This document shows, piece after piece, positions 17,092 to 24,419 of a stretch of 47,058 nt of DNA; the first letter of the stretch is position 1, and every line of letters begins with the position of its first letter. The DNA lies in assembly GCF_014132355.1 (NCBI RefSeq), contig NZ_BLZO01000130.1:1-47058 (forward strand). The letters run 5' to 3'. Source of the stretch: Okeania sp. KiyG1. Its GTDB lineage: Bacteria > Cyanobacteriota > Cyanobacteriia > Cyanobacteriales > Microcoleaceae. A program made the translations under genes and the position numbers. The notes under the pieces are model-generated. The model searched no databases. It saw only the letters and a list, made by a program, of their open reading frames with translations, and was not told the DNA's origin.

Positions 17092-17829
17092 ATGACACAA
17101 CAACATATAACCTTAATTACTGGTGCAAGTCGGGGAATAGGTTTCTCTACGGCAGAATACCTGGCAAAAAAAGGACATCTAGTAATTGGCCTGGCACGTC
17201 ATGCCCCCGAAAAGACCTTTCCTGGTGAATTTTTTACAGTCGATCTGAGCGATCGCGATGCTACAACAGAAACTCTGGCTAATTTAACCAAGCAGTATGC
17301 TTTTGATGGAGTGGTCAATAATGTAGGAATAGCACACCCAGAGCTACTAGAAGAAATAACACTTGATAATTTCGATGCAGTTATTGACTTAAATTTGCGT
17401 GTTGCTATCCAAGCTGTGCAAGCAGTGGTGCCATTAATGAAGGCAAAAAAGTGGGGTCGTATTGTTAATATTTCCAGTATCGCTGCTTTGGGAGCGCAAA
17501 ACCGTGGCACTTATGCTGTCAGTAAGGCCGGAATTATTAGTTTAACTCGCACTTGGGCTTTGGAGTTGGTATCGAGTGGGATAACTGTTAATGCTGTTGC
17601 TCCTGGGCCTATTGATACAGAATTATTTAGATATTATTACCCATCAGGAAGTGAAGTGGAAAAGCGCTATTTAAGTGGGGTGCCAATAGGACGTTTTGGT
17701 AAACCTTCGGAGGTAGCTGCAAGCATTGGCTTTTTCTTTTCAGAAGAGGCAGGTTATATTACTGGGCAAACTCTTTTTGTAGATGGTGGTTGTACCATTG
17801 ATACACATCCTTATTATAAGGCAAGATAA
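17092..17829 (+). CDS. Short-chain dehydrogenase/reductase, copy 1 of 3
   Basis: This 245-residue classical SDR is of FabG/3-oxoacyl-reductase type. The cofactor motif TGASRGIG is at 10-17 and NNVG at 76-79. The catalytic tetrad is complete: N101 (IDLNLRV), S128 or S129 (NISS), Y141 and K145 (YAVSKAG). The C-terminus YITGQTLFVDGGCTIDTHPYYKAR is shared by all three copies. Arg14 after the Gly-rich loop suggests NADPH use. By context it may reduce the ketone made by the ACP-oxoamine synthase, as ketosphinganine reductase does in sphingolipid synthesis. MITE G2 ends 15 bp before its ATG. Confidence 0.9.
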   Translation: MTQQHITLITGASRGIGFSTAEYLAKKGHLVIGLARHAPEKTFPGEFFTVDLSDRDATTETLANLTKQYAFDGVVNNVGIAHPELLEEITLDNFDAVIDLNLRVAIQAVQAVVPLMKAKKWGRIVNISSIAALGAQNRGTYAVSKAGIISLTRTWALELVSSGITVNAVAPGPIDTELFRYYYPSGSEVEKRYLSGVPIGRFGKPSEVAASIGFFFSEEAGYITGQTLFVDGGCTIDTHPYYKAR

Positions 17830-17988
17830 CGAAGTCAGAAGTCAGAAGTCAGAAGTCAACCCACCCCTAACCCCTCCCAACCCACCCCTAACCCCGACCG
17901 TGGAGGGAGGGGAAGTAGGGGATGGGTGAGCAACTCTCCAAAAATATTGCGCCAGTCAAGGCGGGGTTTTAGACCTATGTTATTTTGA
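17827..17988 (+). repeat. Dispersed repeat D, copy 1
   Basis: It starts at the SDR1 stop with TAACGAAGTCAGAAGTCAGA and includes tandem gtcagaa 7-mers, CCCACCCCTAACCCCTCC-type blocks, CTCCAAAAATATTGCGCC, AAGGCGGGGTTTTAG and a terminal TTATTTTG. It is shared with 34209-34362 (inverted) and 38282-38456. Confidence 0.65.
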
Positions 17989-18012
17989 TAAATTATTTTA
18001 CTATCCAGAAAA

Positions 18013-18750
18013 ATGACAGAAAAACACATCACTTTAATTACAGGTGCAAGTCGGGGAATAGGTTTTTCTACAGCAGAATACCTAGCCAAACAAGGACATC
18101 TGGTAATTGGTCTTGCACGTCACGTTCCAGAAAAACCCTTTCCTGGTGAATTTTTTACAGTCGATCTGAGCGATCGCCACGCCACAACAGAAACTCTGGC
18201 TAATTTAACGAAACAATATTCTTTTGATGGAGTTGTCAATAATGTAGGAATAGTACACCCACAACCACTAGAGGAGGTAACACTGGATAATTTCGAGGCT
18301 GTTATTGATTTAAATTTGCGTGTTGCGATACAAACTGTTCAAGCAGTGGTGCCATCAATGAAGGCGAAAAAGTGGGGTCGTATTGTTAATATTTCCAGTA
18401 TCGCTGCTTTGGGAGCGCAAGACCGCACCAGTTATACTATAGCAAAAGCTGGAATGATTAGTTTGGCTCGCACTTGGGCTTTGGAGTTTGTGTCAAGTGG
18501 GATAACTGTTAATGTTGTTGCTCCTGGGAGAATAGAAACAGAAATTGGTAGGCGCATTTTTCCAACTGGAAGTGAAGAGGAAAAGCGCTTAATTTGTGGG
18601 ATACCAATGAAGCGTGCTGGTAAACCTTCGGAAGTAGCAGCAGCTATTGGCTTTTTCTTTTCAGAGGAAGCAGGTTATATTACTGGGCAAACTCTTTTTG
18701 TAGATGGTGGGTGTAGCATTGATATACACCCTTATTACAAGGCAAGATAA
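18013..18750 (+). CDS. Short-chain dehydrogenase/reductase, copy 2 of 3
   Basis: It has the same 245-residue architecture as copy 1 and long stretches of identical DNA. TGASRGIG, NNVG, N101, NISS, Y141 and K145 (YTIAKAG) are all present. The substrate-side loop after the catalytic helix differs from copy 1 (VAPGRIETEIGRRIFPTGSE versus VAPGPIDTELFRYYYPSGSE), which suggests divergence in substrate fit after duplication. It is separated from copy 1 by dispersed repeat D and from copy 3 by only 23 bp. Confidence 0.9.
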   Translation: MTEKHITLITGASRGIGFSTAEYLAKQGHLVIGLARHVPEKPFPGEFFTVDLSDRHATTETLANLTKQYSFDGVVNNVGIVHPQPLEEVTLDNFEAVIDLNLRVAIQTVQAVVPSMKAKKWGRIVNISSIAALGAQDRTSYTIAKAGMISLARTWALEFVSSGITVNVVAPGRIETEIGRRIFPTGSEEEKRLICGIPMKRAGKPSEVAAAIGFFFSEEAGYITGQTLFVDGGCSIDIHPYYKAR

Positions 18751-18773
18751 ATATTATTTTACTCTCAAGAAAA

Positions 18774-19511
18774 ATGACACAACAACATATAACCTTAATT
18801 ACTGGTGCAAGTCGGGGAATAGGTTTCTCTACAGCAGAATACCTGGCGAGAAAAGGACACCTAGTAATTGGCCTGGCACGTCATGTCCCCGAAAAGACCT
18901 TTCCTGGTGAATTTTTTACAGTCGATCTAAGCGATCGCGATGCTACAACAGAAATTCTGGCTAATTTAACCAAGCAATATTCTTTTGATGGAATAGTTAA
19001 TAATGTAGGAATAGTACACCCACAACCATTAGAGGAGGTTACACTGGATAACTTCGAGGCAGTTATTGACTTACATTTGCGTGTTGCGATACAAACTGTT
19101 CAAGCAGTGGTGCCATCAATGAAGGCGAAAAAGTGGGGTCGTATTGTTAATGTTTCTAGTATTGCTGGTTTGGGAGTGCCATATCGCACCAGTTATGCTG
19201 CAGCTAAAGCAGGAATGATGTGTTTTACTCGCACCTGGGCGTTGGAATTTGTCAAGAGTGGGATAACTGTTAATGCTGTTGCTCCTGCAAAAATAGAAAC
19301 AAAAATGGCTAGAAGTATTTTTTCAGCAGGAAGTGAAGAGGAAAAGCGCTTAATAAGTGGGATACCAATGGGACGTGCTGGCAAACCTTCGGAGGTCGCT
19401 GCAGCTATTGGTTTTTTCTTTTCAGAAGAAGCAGGTTATATTACTGGGCAAATTCTTTATGTAGATGGTGGTTGTAGCATTGATATACATCCTTATTACA
19501 AGGCTAGATAA
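18774..19511 (+). CDS. Short-chain dehydrogenase/reductase, copy 3 of 3, tetrad Asn replaced
   Basis: The third tandem 245-residue SDR keeps TGASRGIG, NNVG, NVSS, Y141 and K145 (YAAAKAG). Where copies 1 and 2 have IDLNLRV, it reads IDLHLRV (codon CAT for AAT), replacing the Asn of the SDR Asn-Ser-Tyr-Lys tetrad by His. This Asn positions a water in the proton relay in characterised SDRs, so activity may be reduced or altered. The downstream loop also differs (VAPAKIETKMARSIFSAGSE). It ends 113 bp before the sulfotransferase start. Confidence 0.9.
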   Translation: MTQQHITLITGASRGIGFSTAEYLARKGHLVIGLARHVPEKTFPGEFFTVDLSDRDATTEILANLTKQYSFDGIVNNVGIVHPQPLEEVTLDNFEAVIDLHLRVAIQTVQAVVPSMKAKKWGRIVNVSSIAGLGVPYRTSYAAAKAGMMCFTRTWALEFVKSGITVNAVAPAKIETKMARSIFSAGSEEEKRLISGIPMGRAGKPSEVAAAIGFFFSEEAGYITGQILYVDGGCSIDIHPYYKAR

Positions 19512-19624
19512 ATCATTGATTAAAATATAAAGATGAACCAAATATAAAATCAATTGTGCCAGAATATCCTATAGCATAAGTGATATAATTTATATTTTTG
19601 ACAGCGATTAATTCAGGACTGAAA

Positions 19625-20528
19625 ATGCACATTATAAAAATTGGGTTACCTAAAAGTGGCAATTTTTGGCTACATACAATCTTACATAATATTATTGATT
19701 ATAGCAGTATTAAATATGAAAGTTTTATTCAAAATCAACCTATATATGAAATTGCTAAAACTTGGGATGTTAATCAGGTAAAAGAGCAAGTTAATATTAA
19801 TTTTTTAGATATTACAAGAAATTCTGTATCTTATAGAATAGGTAATATATTTAGATATCCAGTTGATGATTTAGATGATTATATTCACAGTTCTACTTTA
19901 GTTTGGACTCATTCCCAAATGAGCGATAGTGTGTTAAAAATCATCAAAAAATTTGACAAGTTAATATACATTATTCGTGACCCTAGAGATGTATTGGTTT
20001 CTTGGTCTAATTTTGTATTTTCTCCTTATATGCAAAGATTTTATCCTTTTTTGATTGTTGATGAAACTAACCCAGAAAGTTATTTGATTAACAATCTGAC
20101 CACGATTATTTCTGACTGGATGAATCATGTGGGGGGATATTTAAAACATCAGAAATATTTGAATATTCACTTTGTTTTCTATGAAAGATTGCTAGATGAT
20201 TTTGACCTAGAGCTAGAAAAATATTAGAATATTTGGAAATTGAATTAGATAAAAAGCTAGAGATGAAATTAAAGAAAAAGTATCATTGAATAGCATGAAA
20301 CAAGATAGTCCTAATCATATCAGAAAAGGTCAATTGGCACAGTGGGTTAATATTCTCACCGATTCCCAAAAAGAGGAGGTTTTGCAAATGGCAACTCCTC
20401 TATTAAAGCTGTTAAATTATCCGTTGAATAGTCAAATAGATACTTTGCCAGAGTTACCTGAAAAATTACCTGAAAATATTAGTTTACCAGATGGGAAAGT
20501 GGTATTACTCAAACCATCAAATCATTGA
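19625..20528 (+). pseudogene. PAPS-dependent sulfotransferase, broken by two frameshifts
   Basis: Translation from ATG 19625 gives MHIIKIGLPKSGNFWLHTIL with the 5'-phosphosulfate-binding loop (PKSGNFWL). LIYIIRDPRDVLVSWSNFVF is the 3'-phosphate-binding segment, and HFVFYERLLDDFDLELEKY comes just before a TAG. Family members continue with a 'fLgIel' helix, and it is visible in the next frame (ILEYLEIELDKKLEM), then in the third frame (RDEIKEKVSLNSMKQDSPNH, IRKGQLAQWVNILT). Two one-base losses, in the A-run near 20215-20222 and near 20250-20262, would give exactly 302 codons. It would transfer sulfate from PAPS to a hydroxyl or amine, plausibly of the lipid product of this locus. Assembly error remains possible. 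Confidence 0.8.
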
Positions 20529-20681
20529 ATTCAAAAGTAAAAAGTCAAAAGTAAAAAGTATTAATTTGTAATTGTTTTAGGATTTTGTAACTGGTAAGTT
20601 ATTTCCGCCATCCTGCACTAGGAGCGATCGAAGTTTTCCTGCCGAATGCGGAGCTAAAAACCATTTTTAGGAATTAAAAGA

Positions 20682-22070
20682 ATGAAAATTAAAATCCAAA
20701 ATCTTGGCGTATTAAAGCAAGCTGAATTTACTCTTGCCGATCTGACGATTATTTGTGGAGGTAACAATACTGGCAAGACTTACGCTACTTATGCCTTATT
20801 TGGATTTTTGTCTACTTGGGAACAGATACTTACTATTGATGTTGACGATAAAATTCAGCAATTACTATCTGAAGGTGTGATTCGTATTGAGATACAAGAA
20901 TATATTAAACAGACTCAACAAATTGTTGCGAAAGGTTGTCAGGCATATACCGAGGAATTACCAACTATTTTTGCAGCAACGCCTGAACGATTCAAAAAAA
21001 CAAAATTTGATATCATCGTTGATACAAATAACATTAATTTGAAGACTCAATTTGAGCATCAAATCATGTTCCCAGGTGTAGAACTTTTTTCACTGAATAA
21101 AAATGATGATAGTACAGAATTAGTTGTGGTGCTTCTAGTTGAACAAGAAAAAGTGAAAATTCCTACTGAGGTTCTTAATCATTTTATTACAGAAGCTCTC
21201 AAAGAAATTATTTTTTCTCAACTTTTTCCTAAACCTTTCATCGCTAGTGCAGAAAGAACAGGTGCTGCTATTTTTCGCAAAGAGTTAGATTTTACCCGCA
21301 ACCGTTTGCTTAAAAAAATAGGTCAGGCAGATTATAGGATTAATCCAAGAGAGATTTTATTTAGAGGATATCAAGATTATCCACTTCCAGTTGAAGAAAA
21401 TGTAGAGTTTACACGGGAACTAGAGACAATTTCCAAACAACGTAGTTTTCTTTATAATGACTATCCTGAAGTTTTGAATGATTTCGCCGATATTATTGGA
21501 GGTGAGTATACAGTTACTCCCAGTGACCAACTTTATTATATGCCGAAACAAGGGAAACGACCTCCAAAACTGTCTATGCTTGAAAGTTCTAGCGCTGTGC
21601 GTTCCTTACTAGATATTGGTTTTTATCTAAAACACGAAGCTCAACCTGGGGACTTACTGATGGTAGATGAACCAGAGTTAAACCTACATCCCGAAAACCA
21701 GCGTCGTGTTGCTAGACTATTTGCTCGACTTATTAATCTGGGAATCAAGGTTTTTATTACTACTCATAGTGATTACATTATCAAAGAATTGAATACCCTA
21801 ATTATGCTGAATCACGATAAACCTCATCTTAAGCGCATTGCTGAGGAGGAGGGTTATCAAAAAGAAGAATTAATATCTGCTGAAAAGATTAAGGTATATA
21901 TTGCGGAAGAAAAACTTATGCAACCAAAAGGTTATAAAAGAAAAATTAAGTGCCCAACTTTTACCCTAGCAAATATTGACCCGGAAATGGGTATTGAAGC
22001 TCGTAGTTTTGATACAACTATTGAAGAAATGAATCGAATTCAGGAAGCGATCGCCTGGGGCGAAGATTGA
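20682..22070 (+). CDS. SMC/OLD-like AAA (ABC-fold) ATPase, candidate defence gene
   Basis: The 462-residue protein starts MKIKIQNLGVLKQAEFTLAD, typical of AAA_15/AAA_21 ATPases. Walker A is GGNNTGKT (26-33), the ABC-like signature is LESSSAVRSLLDIGFYL, Walker B/D-loop is LLMVDEPELNLHPENQRRVA and the switch His is in VFITTHSDYIIKELN. The hinge is short with no obvious long coiled coil and no TOPRIM domain, so it is not a full OLD nuclease. The downstream gene overlaps its stop by one base (TGATG). This pairing resembles two-component defence systems such as Septu or PARIS, in which such an ATPase controls a small effector. Equivalence to any named system is not established. Confidence 0.85.
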   Translation: MKIKIQNLGVLKQAEFTLADLTIICGGNNTGKTYATYALFGFLSTWEQILTIDVDDKIQQLLSEGVIRIEIQEYIKQTQQIVAKGCQAYTEELPTIFAATPERFKKTKFDIIVDTNNINLKTQFEHQIMFPGVELFSLNKNDDSTELVVVLLVEQEKVKIPTEVLNHFITEALKEIIFSQLFPKPFIASAERTGAAIFRKELDFTRNRLLKKIGQADYRINPREILFRGYQDYPLPVEENVEFTRELETISKQRSFLYNDYPEVLNDFADIIGGEYTVTPSDQLYYMPKQGKRPPKLSMLESSSAVRSLLDIGFYLKHEAQPGDLLMVDEPELNLHPENQRRVARLFARLINLGIKVFITTHSDYIIKELNTLIMLNHDKPHLKRIAEEEGYQKEELISAEKIKVYIAEEKLMQPKGYKRKIKCPTFTLANIDPEMGIEARSFDTTIEEMNRIQEAIAWGED

Positions 22071-22645
22071 TGGTTGATTCTGATATTGATATCCTTAAAA
22101 GGATGATTCAACCGGAAGCTACAGTAGCATTAGAATCCGAATATCAGAAGAATATCGTCAAACTAACAGAAGATTGTGATAACTACACTGTAACTATTTA
22201 TGGAATGCCCGATGATGATGAAGTTATTGTGATTAAGGTGGATACTTTTAGCGCACCAAAAGAAATTTTCCAGGCAAACCGGGGTGAATGCAAACGTGCA
22301 GATTTTGCCATTATTGCCGATATTATCGAAAAAGGAAAATTTATCGTCTTTATTGAAATGAAGGGAGGAAAAAAGACATCTAAAGAAAAAGAGATTATCC
22401 AGCAACTAAAAGGGGCGCAGTGTTTTGTTGAATATTGTCAAGCAATTGGTAAGTCATTTTGGGAGAAACAAGATTTTCTTGATGATTATAAATATCGTTT
22501 TGTCAGTATTAAGAATATCAAAATTCCTAAGAGTAAAACACGATATGAATCTAAAGCTAATATCCACGATACTCCAGAAAATATGTTAAAAATTAGCTCT
22601 CCAAATCACATTCAATTTAATCATTTGATAGGACATAAAAAATAA
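22070..22645 (+). CDS. PD-(D/E)XK-like protein coupled to the ATPase, putative effector nuclease
   Basis: The 191-residue product starts at ATG 22070 (a TTG at 22067 is in frame but the TGATG overlap favours the ATG). I do not recognise a named family. The core reads CKRADFAIIADIIEKGKFIV then FIEMKGGKKTSKEKEIIQQL: an Asp (D78), two beta strands and E96-x-K98, then a helix with QQLKGAQCFVEY, the order seen in PD-(D/E)XK nucleases. The C-terminal 50 residues are basic (KNIKIPKSKTRYESK). Its stop codon lies at the very edge of mobile element C1. It is probably the effector of the ATPase above. Confidence 0.7.
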   Translation: MVDSDIDILKRMIQPEATVALESEYQKNIVKLTEDCDNYTVTIYGMPDDDEVIVIKVDTFSAPKEIFQANRGECKRADFAIIADIIEKGKFIVFIEMKGGKKTSKEKEIIQQLKGAQCFVEYCQAIGKSFWEKQDFLDDYKYRFVSIKNIKIPKSKTRYESKANIHDTPENMLKISSPNHIQFNHLIGHKK

Positions 22646-23011
22646 TTAGGGCTTGCTGATTAATTATCAACATATTTACAGATAAAGACTTTAGCCTTTT
22701 TGGAGTCGAAAAAAGTGCGCCTATTTCAGTCTAAAAAGCTCAAAAAATTAGTATTTTATATCATGTCCGGATAAGAGCGTGATGAAAAAACTTATCACGA
22801 GTGCTTAAACAATAAATCTTTCTATTTTCCCTACTCCCCTACTCCCCTACTCCCCTACTATCTTAATAATAAGTATTCAACCGGACATGATATTAGGCGC
22901 ATAGTTGGGCAGAACAATCAAGGGAAAATTCTTTCTTATACCTCCTCTAAATTCTCATTTATCCTGTCTCCTACCCCTACTAAAAGACTTTTTCAGCAGA
23001 CCCTAATTATT
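22641..23011. mobile_element. MITE C1 (contains a nested element)
   Basis: Inverted ends AATAATTAGGG (22641-22651) and CCCTAATTATT (23001-23011), extending inward as TTGCTGA versus TCAGCAG. The interior is shared with C2, C3 and C4 (motifs GAAAAAAGTGCGCC, GTATTTT, GCGCATA, TTGGGCAGAA, GTAGGGGTAGGAGACAGG in reverse). A 134-bp element (B1) is inserted in it. The stop codon of the upstream nuclease-like gene falls inside the terminal repeat. Confidence 0.75.
22759..22892. mobile_element. MITE B1 nested in C1, with TTA target duplication
   Basis: Perfect 12-bp inverted ends TATCATGTCCGG / CCGGACATGATA, flanked by TTA on both sides (22756-22758, 22893-22895). Sibling C4 shows the uninterrupted site (GTATTTTAGGCGCATA, reverse strand of about 39760-39775), so the insertion and its 3-bp duplication can be read directly. 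The interior is unrelated simple sequence (repeats of ctacccctac type). Confidence 0.85.
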
Positions 23012-23432
23012 TCTCAGGTTTTGTCCTGGGATTTTAGCAGTAACTTTTTATTTTTTCTCAAGTTCTAAATTGGTTTTACCTTCCCCAAAATTAATAGCTG
23101 TTAACGCAGTTCCGACCTAGGAGGCTAGCTAATAGCTGACCGCTGTTTGCGCAGCATTCCGGAGGAAATGCTTACCGAATAATTAATAATTAATAATTAA
23201 ATAATTCGTGCCTTGAAGCCTCCCCTTTTAAGGGGAAAAAAAGCGGTCGAGGGATGGCGTTTTGCTCCGCAACATATAAAGCGGAGCGGCTCTGATAAGA
23301 GCGGGTCTCCTCGCCATATCCAATCAACCAAGAGAAGAAATAATGTTTCCTTATATTCAATTAAGGACAGTTTTAACCAGAGGTAATTATCAATTATCAA
23401 TTATCAATTATCAATTATCAATTAATGAAAGA
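23012..23432. other. Repeat-filled intergenic region
   Basis: No gene is seen. It contains short dispersed repeat H (23141-23175) and AATTAATAATT arrays. A block shared with about 37400-37610 in inverse orientation follows (CTTTTAAGGGGA hairpin, GGTCGAGGGATGGCG, AGAGCGGGTCTCCTCGCC), then a tandem ATCAATTATCA array before 23433. Confidence 0.6.
23141..23175. repeat. Short dispersed repeat H (4 copies)
   Basis: The unit GCTGTTTGCGCAGCATTCC plus (G/A)(C/G)AGGAAATGCTTAC is also found at 29931-29960, 45011-45045 and 46604-46638. AGCATTCC and GGAAATGCT form an imperfect hairpin. Copies sit only in non-coding DNA or at ends of frames. Confidence 0.7.
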
Positions 23433-23948
23433 CTATCTTAGTACCTCTGATTGAACAAAAGCAGGTTTAATAAACTCATCCCTATCTTGTAAACTAATAT
23501 AACCTTGATTAACTGCTAGACTCATTAATTCAGTTAAAAATTGCTTTAATTCAGTCAAAACCTGTTGTTTATTCAATATAATTAATGATTCCTGAGAATA
23601 ATAATTAAGCTCTTTTAAATAACATTTAATTTGCGTATCAACAGGAACAAACTTTATTCTACACCAATAACTTTCAACGAAATCTAAACCCATGATTTTA
23701 TCCTGTTCTAACTCTCCTATTTGTTCAGTGAATCTATCCTCCAATAAGATACAAATATCAGGATCTAAAAAGACCTTAAACTTAGTTTGCCCAATTTCTA
23801 CAATAACTTGACGATTAAACTCATAACAAAACTTCCTTAACCCTAATTCAAAGTCAGATAACTCCCCTAAAGGATCATCAGGAGGAGTAGTAAAATTTTC
23901 TATATTTTTATGACCTAATCTTAGTTTAAATTGCTTAATTTTATTCAT
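23433..23948 (-). CDS. Hypothetical protein
   Basis: The 171-residue protein is not recognised. It is soluble, acidic in the middle (LEDRFTEQIGELEQDKIMGLDF) and has no signal peptide or membrane helix. The C-terminal helix LTELKQFLTELMSLAVNQGYIS is followed by a charged tail. An AGAGG ribosome-binding site precedes the ATG. A small frame ends 9 bp upstream, so the two may form an operon. Confidence 0.6.
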   Translation of the reverse strand: MNKIKQFKLRLGHKNIENFTTPPDDPLGELSDFELGLRKFCYEFNRQVIVEIGQTKFKVFLDPDICILLEDRFTEQIGELEQDKIMGLDFVESYWCRIKFVPVDTQIKCYLKELNYYSQESLIILNKQQVLTELKQFLTELMSLAVNQGYISLQDRDEFIKPAFVQSEVLR

Positions 23949-23957
23949 TTTGACCTC

Positions 23958-24125
23958 TTATTTATAGTTTATTTTAGGCTCAACAATAGGATAAGCATAC
24001 TTAATTGTTCCATCTGAATTTCTGCCAATTTCCGCATAAACTACATTTTCACTAATCCTTCCATCATCATGATAAACTCTACCAATAAGACAATTAAATT
24101 TAATGACCAAAAAAGAAGGTTTCAA
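23958..24125 (-). CDS. Possible small or 5'-truncated hypothetical gene
   Basis: A 55-codon frame from a TTG at 24125 (or open further upstream into repeat DNA) reads KPSFLVIKFNCLIGRVYHDD then GRISENVVYAEIGRNSDGTI and KYAYPIVEPKINYK. The composition looks coding and the stop lies just before the ribosome-binding site of the next gene. Its upstream part fuses into a dispersed CTCCCCTTTCAAGAGGAT-type repeat, so the original 5' end may have been lost. Function unknown. Confidence 0.4.
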   Translation of the reverse strand: MKPSFLVIKFNCLIGRVYHDDGRISENVVYAEIGRNSDGTIKYAYPIVEPKINYK

Positions 24126-24298
24126 GCCTCCCCTTTCAAGAGGATAAAAAAGATAAACTTCAGTATTTCAAGGCTCTGGATTTATCAGTACCTCTTCATG
24201 GAGAAATGGTATTAGGAGAATAAAAAGGTTATCAGCTAACATTATTGAGTAGTTGCTTGAATATATTCAAAAGCTGCTACTCAAACAATATAATCATT

Positions 24299-24412
24299 AG
24301 ACATCTCCATAAAAGAGAGAGTAGGGAACCCACCCCTAACCCCTCCCAGGAGGGGAAAGAATCGATAGTTTCTGTGCAATAATTGATTTGATTTTTATTA
24401 TTGGAGATGTCT
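24299..24412. mobile_element. MITE E1
   Basis: Inverted ends AGACATCTCCA / GGAGATGTCT with ATT on both sides (24296-24298, 24413-24415), consistent with a 3-bp target duplication. It is the inverted relative of E2 (34393-34510). It ends 7 bp from the stop codon of the FAD monooxygenase. Confidence 0.7.
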
Positions 24413-24419
24413 ATTAAAT

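Noticed and set aside
12625-20528. Saxitoxin-type (SxtA-like) locus
   Set aside because: An ACP-oxoamine synthase is shared with SxtA, but the methyltransferase and GNAT domains and all other sxt genes are absent.
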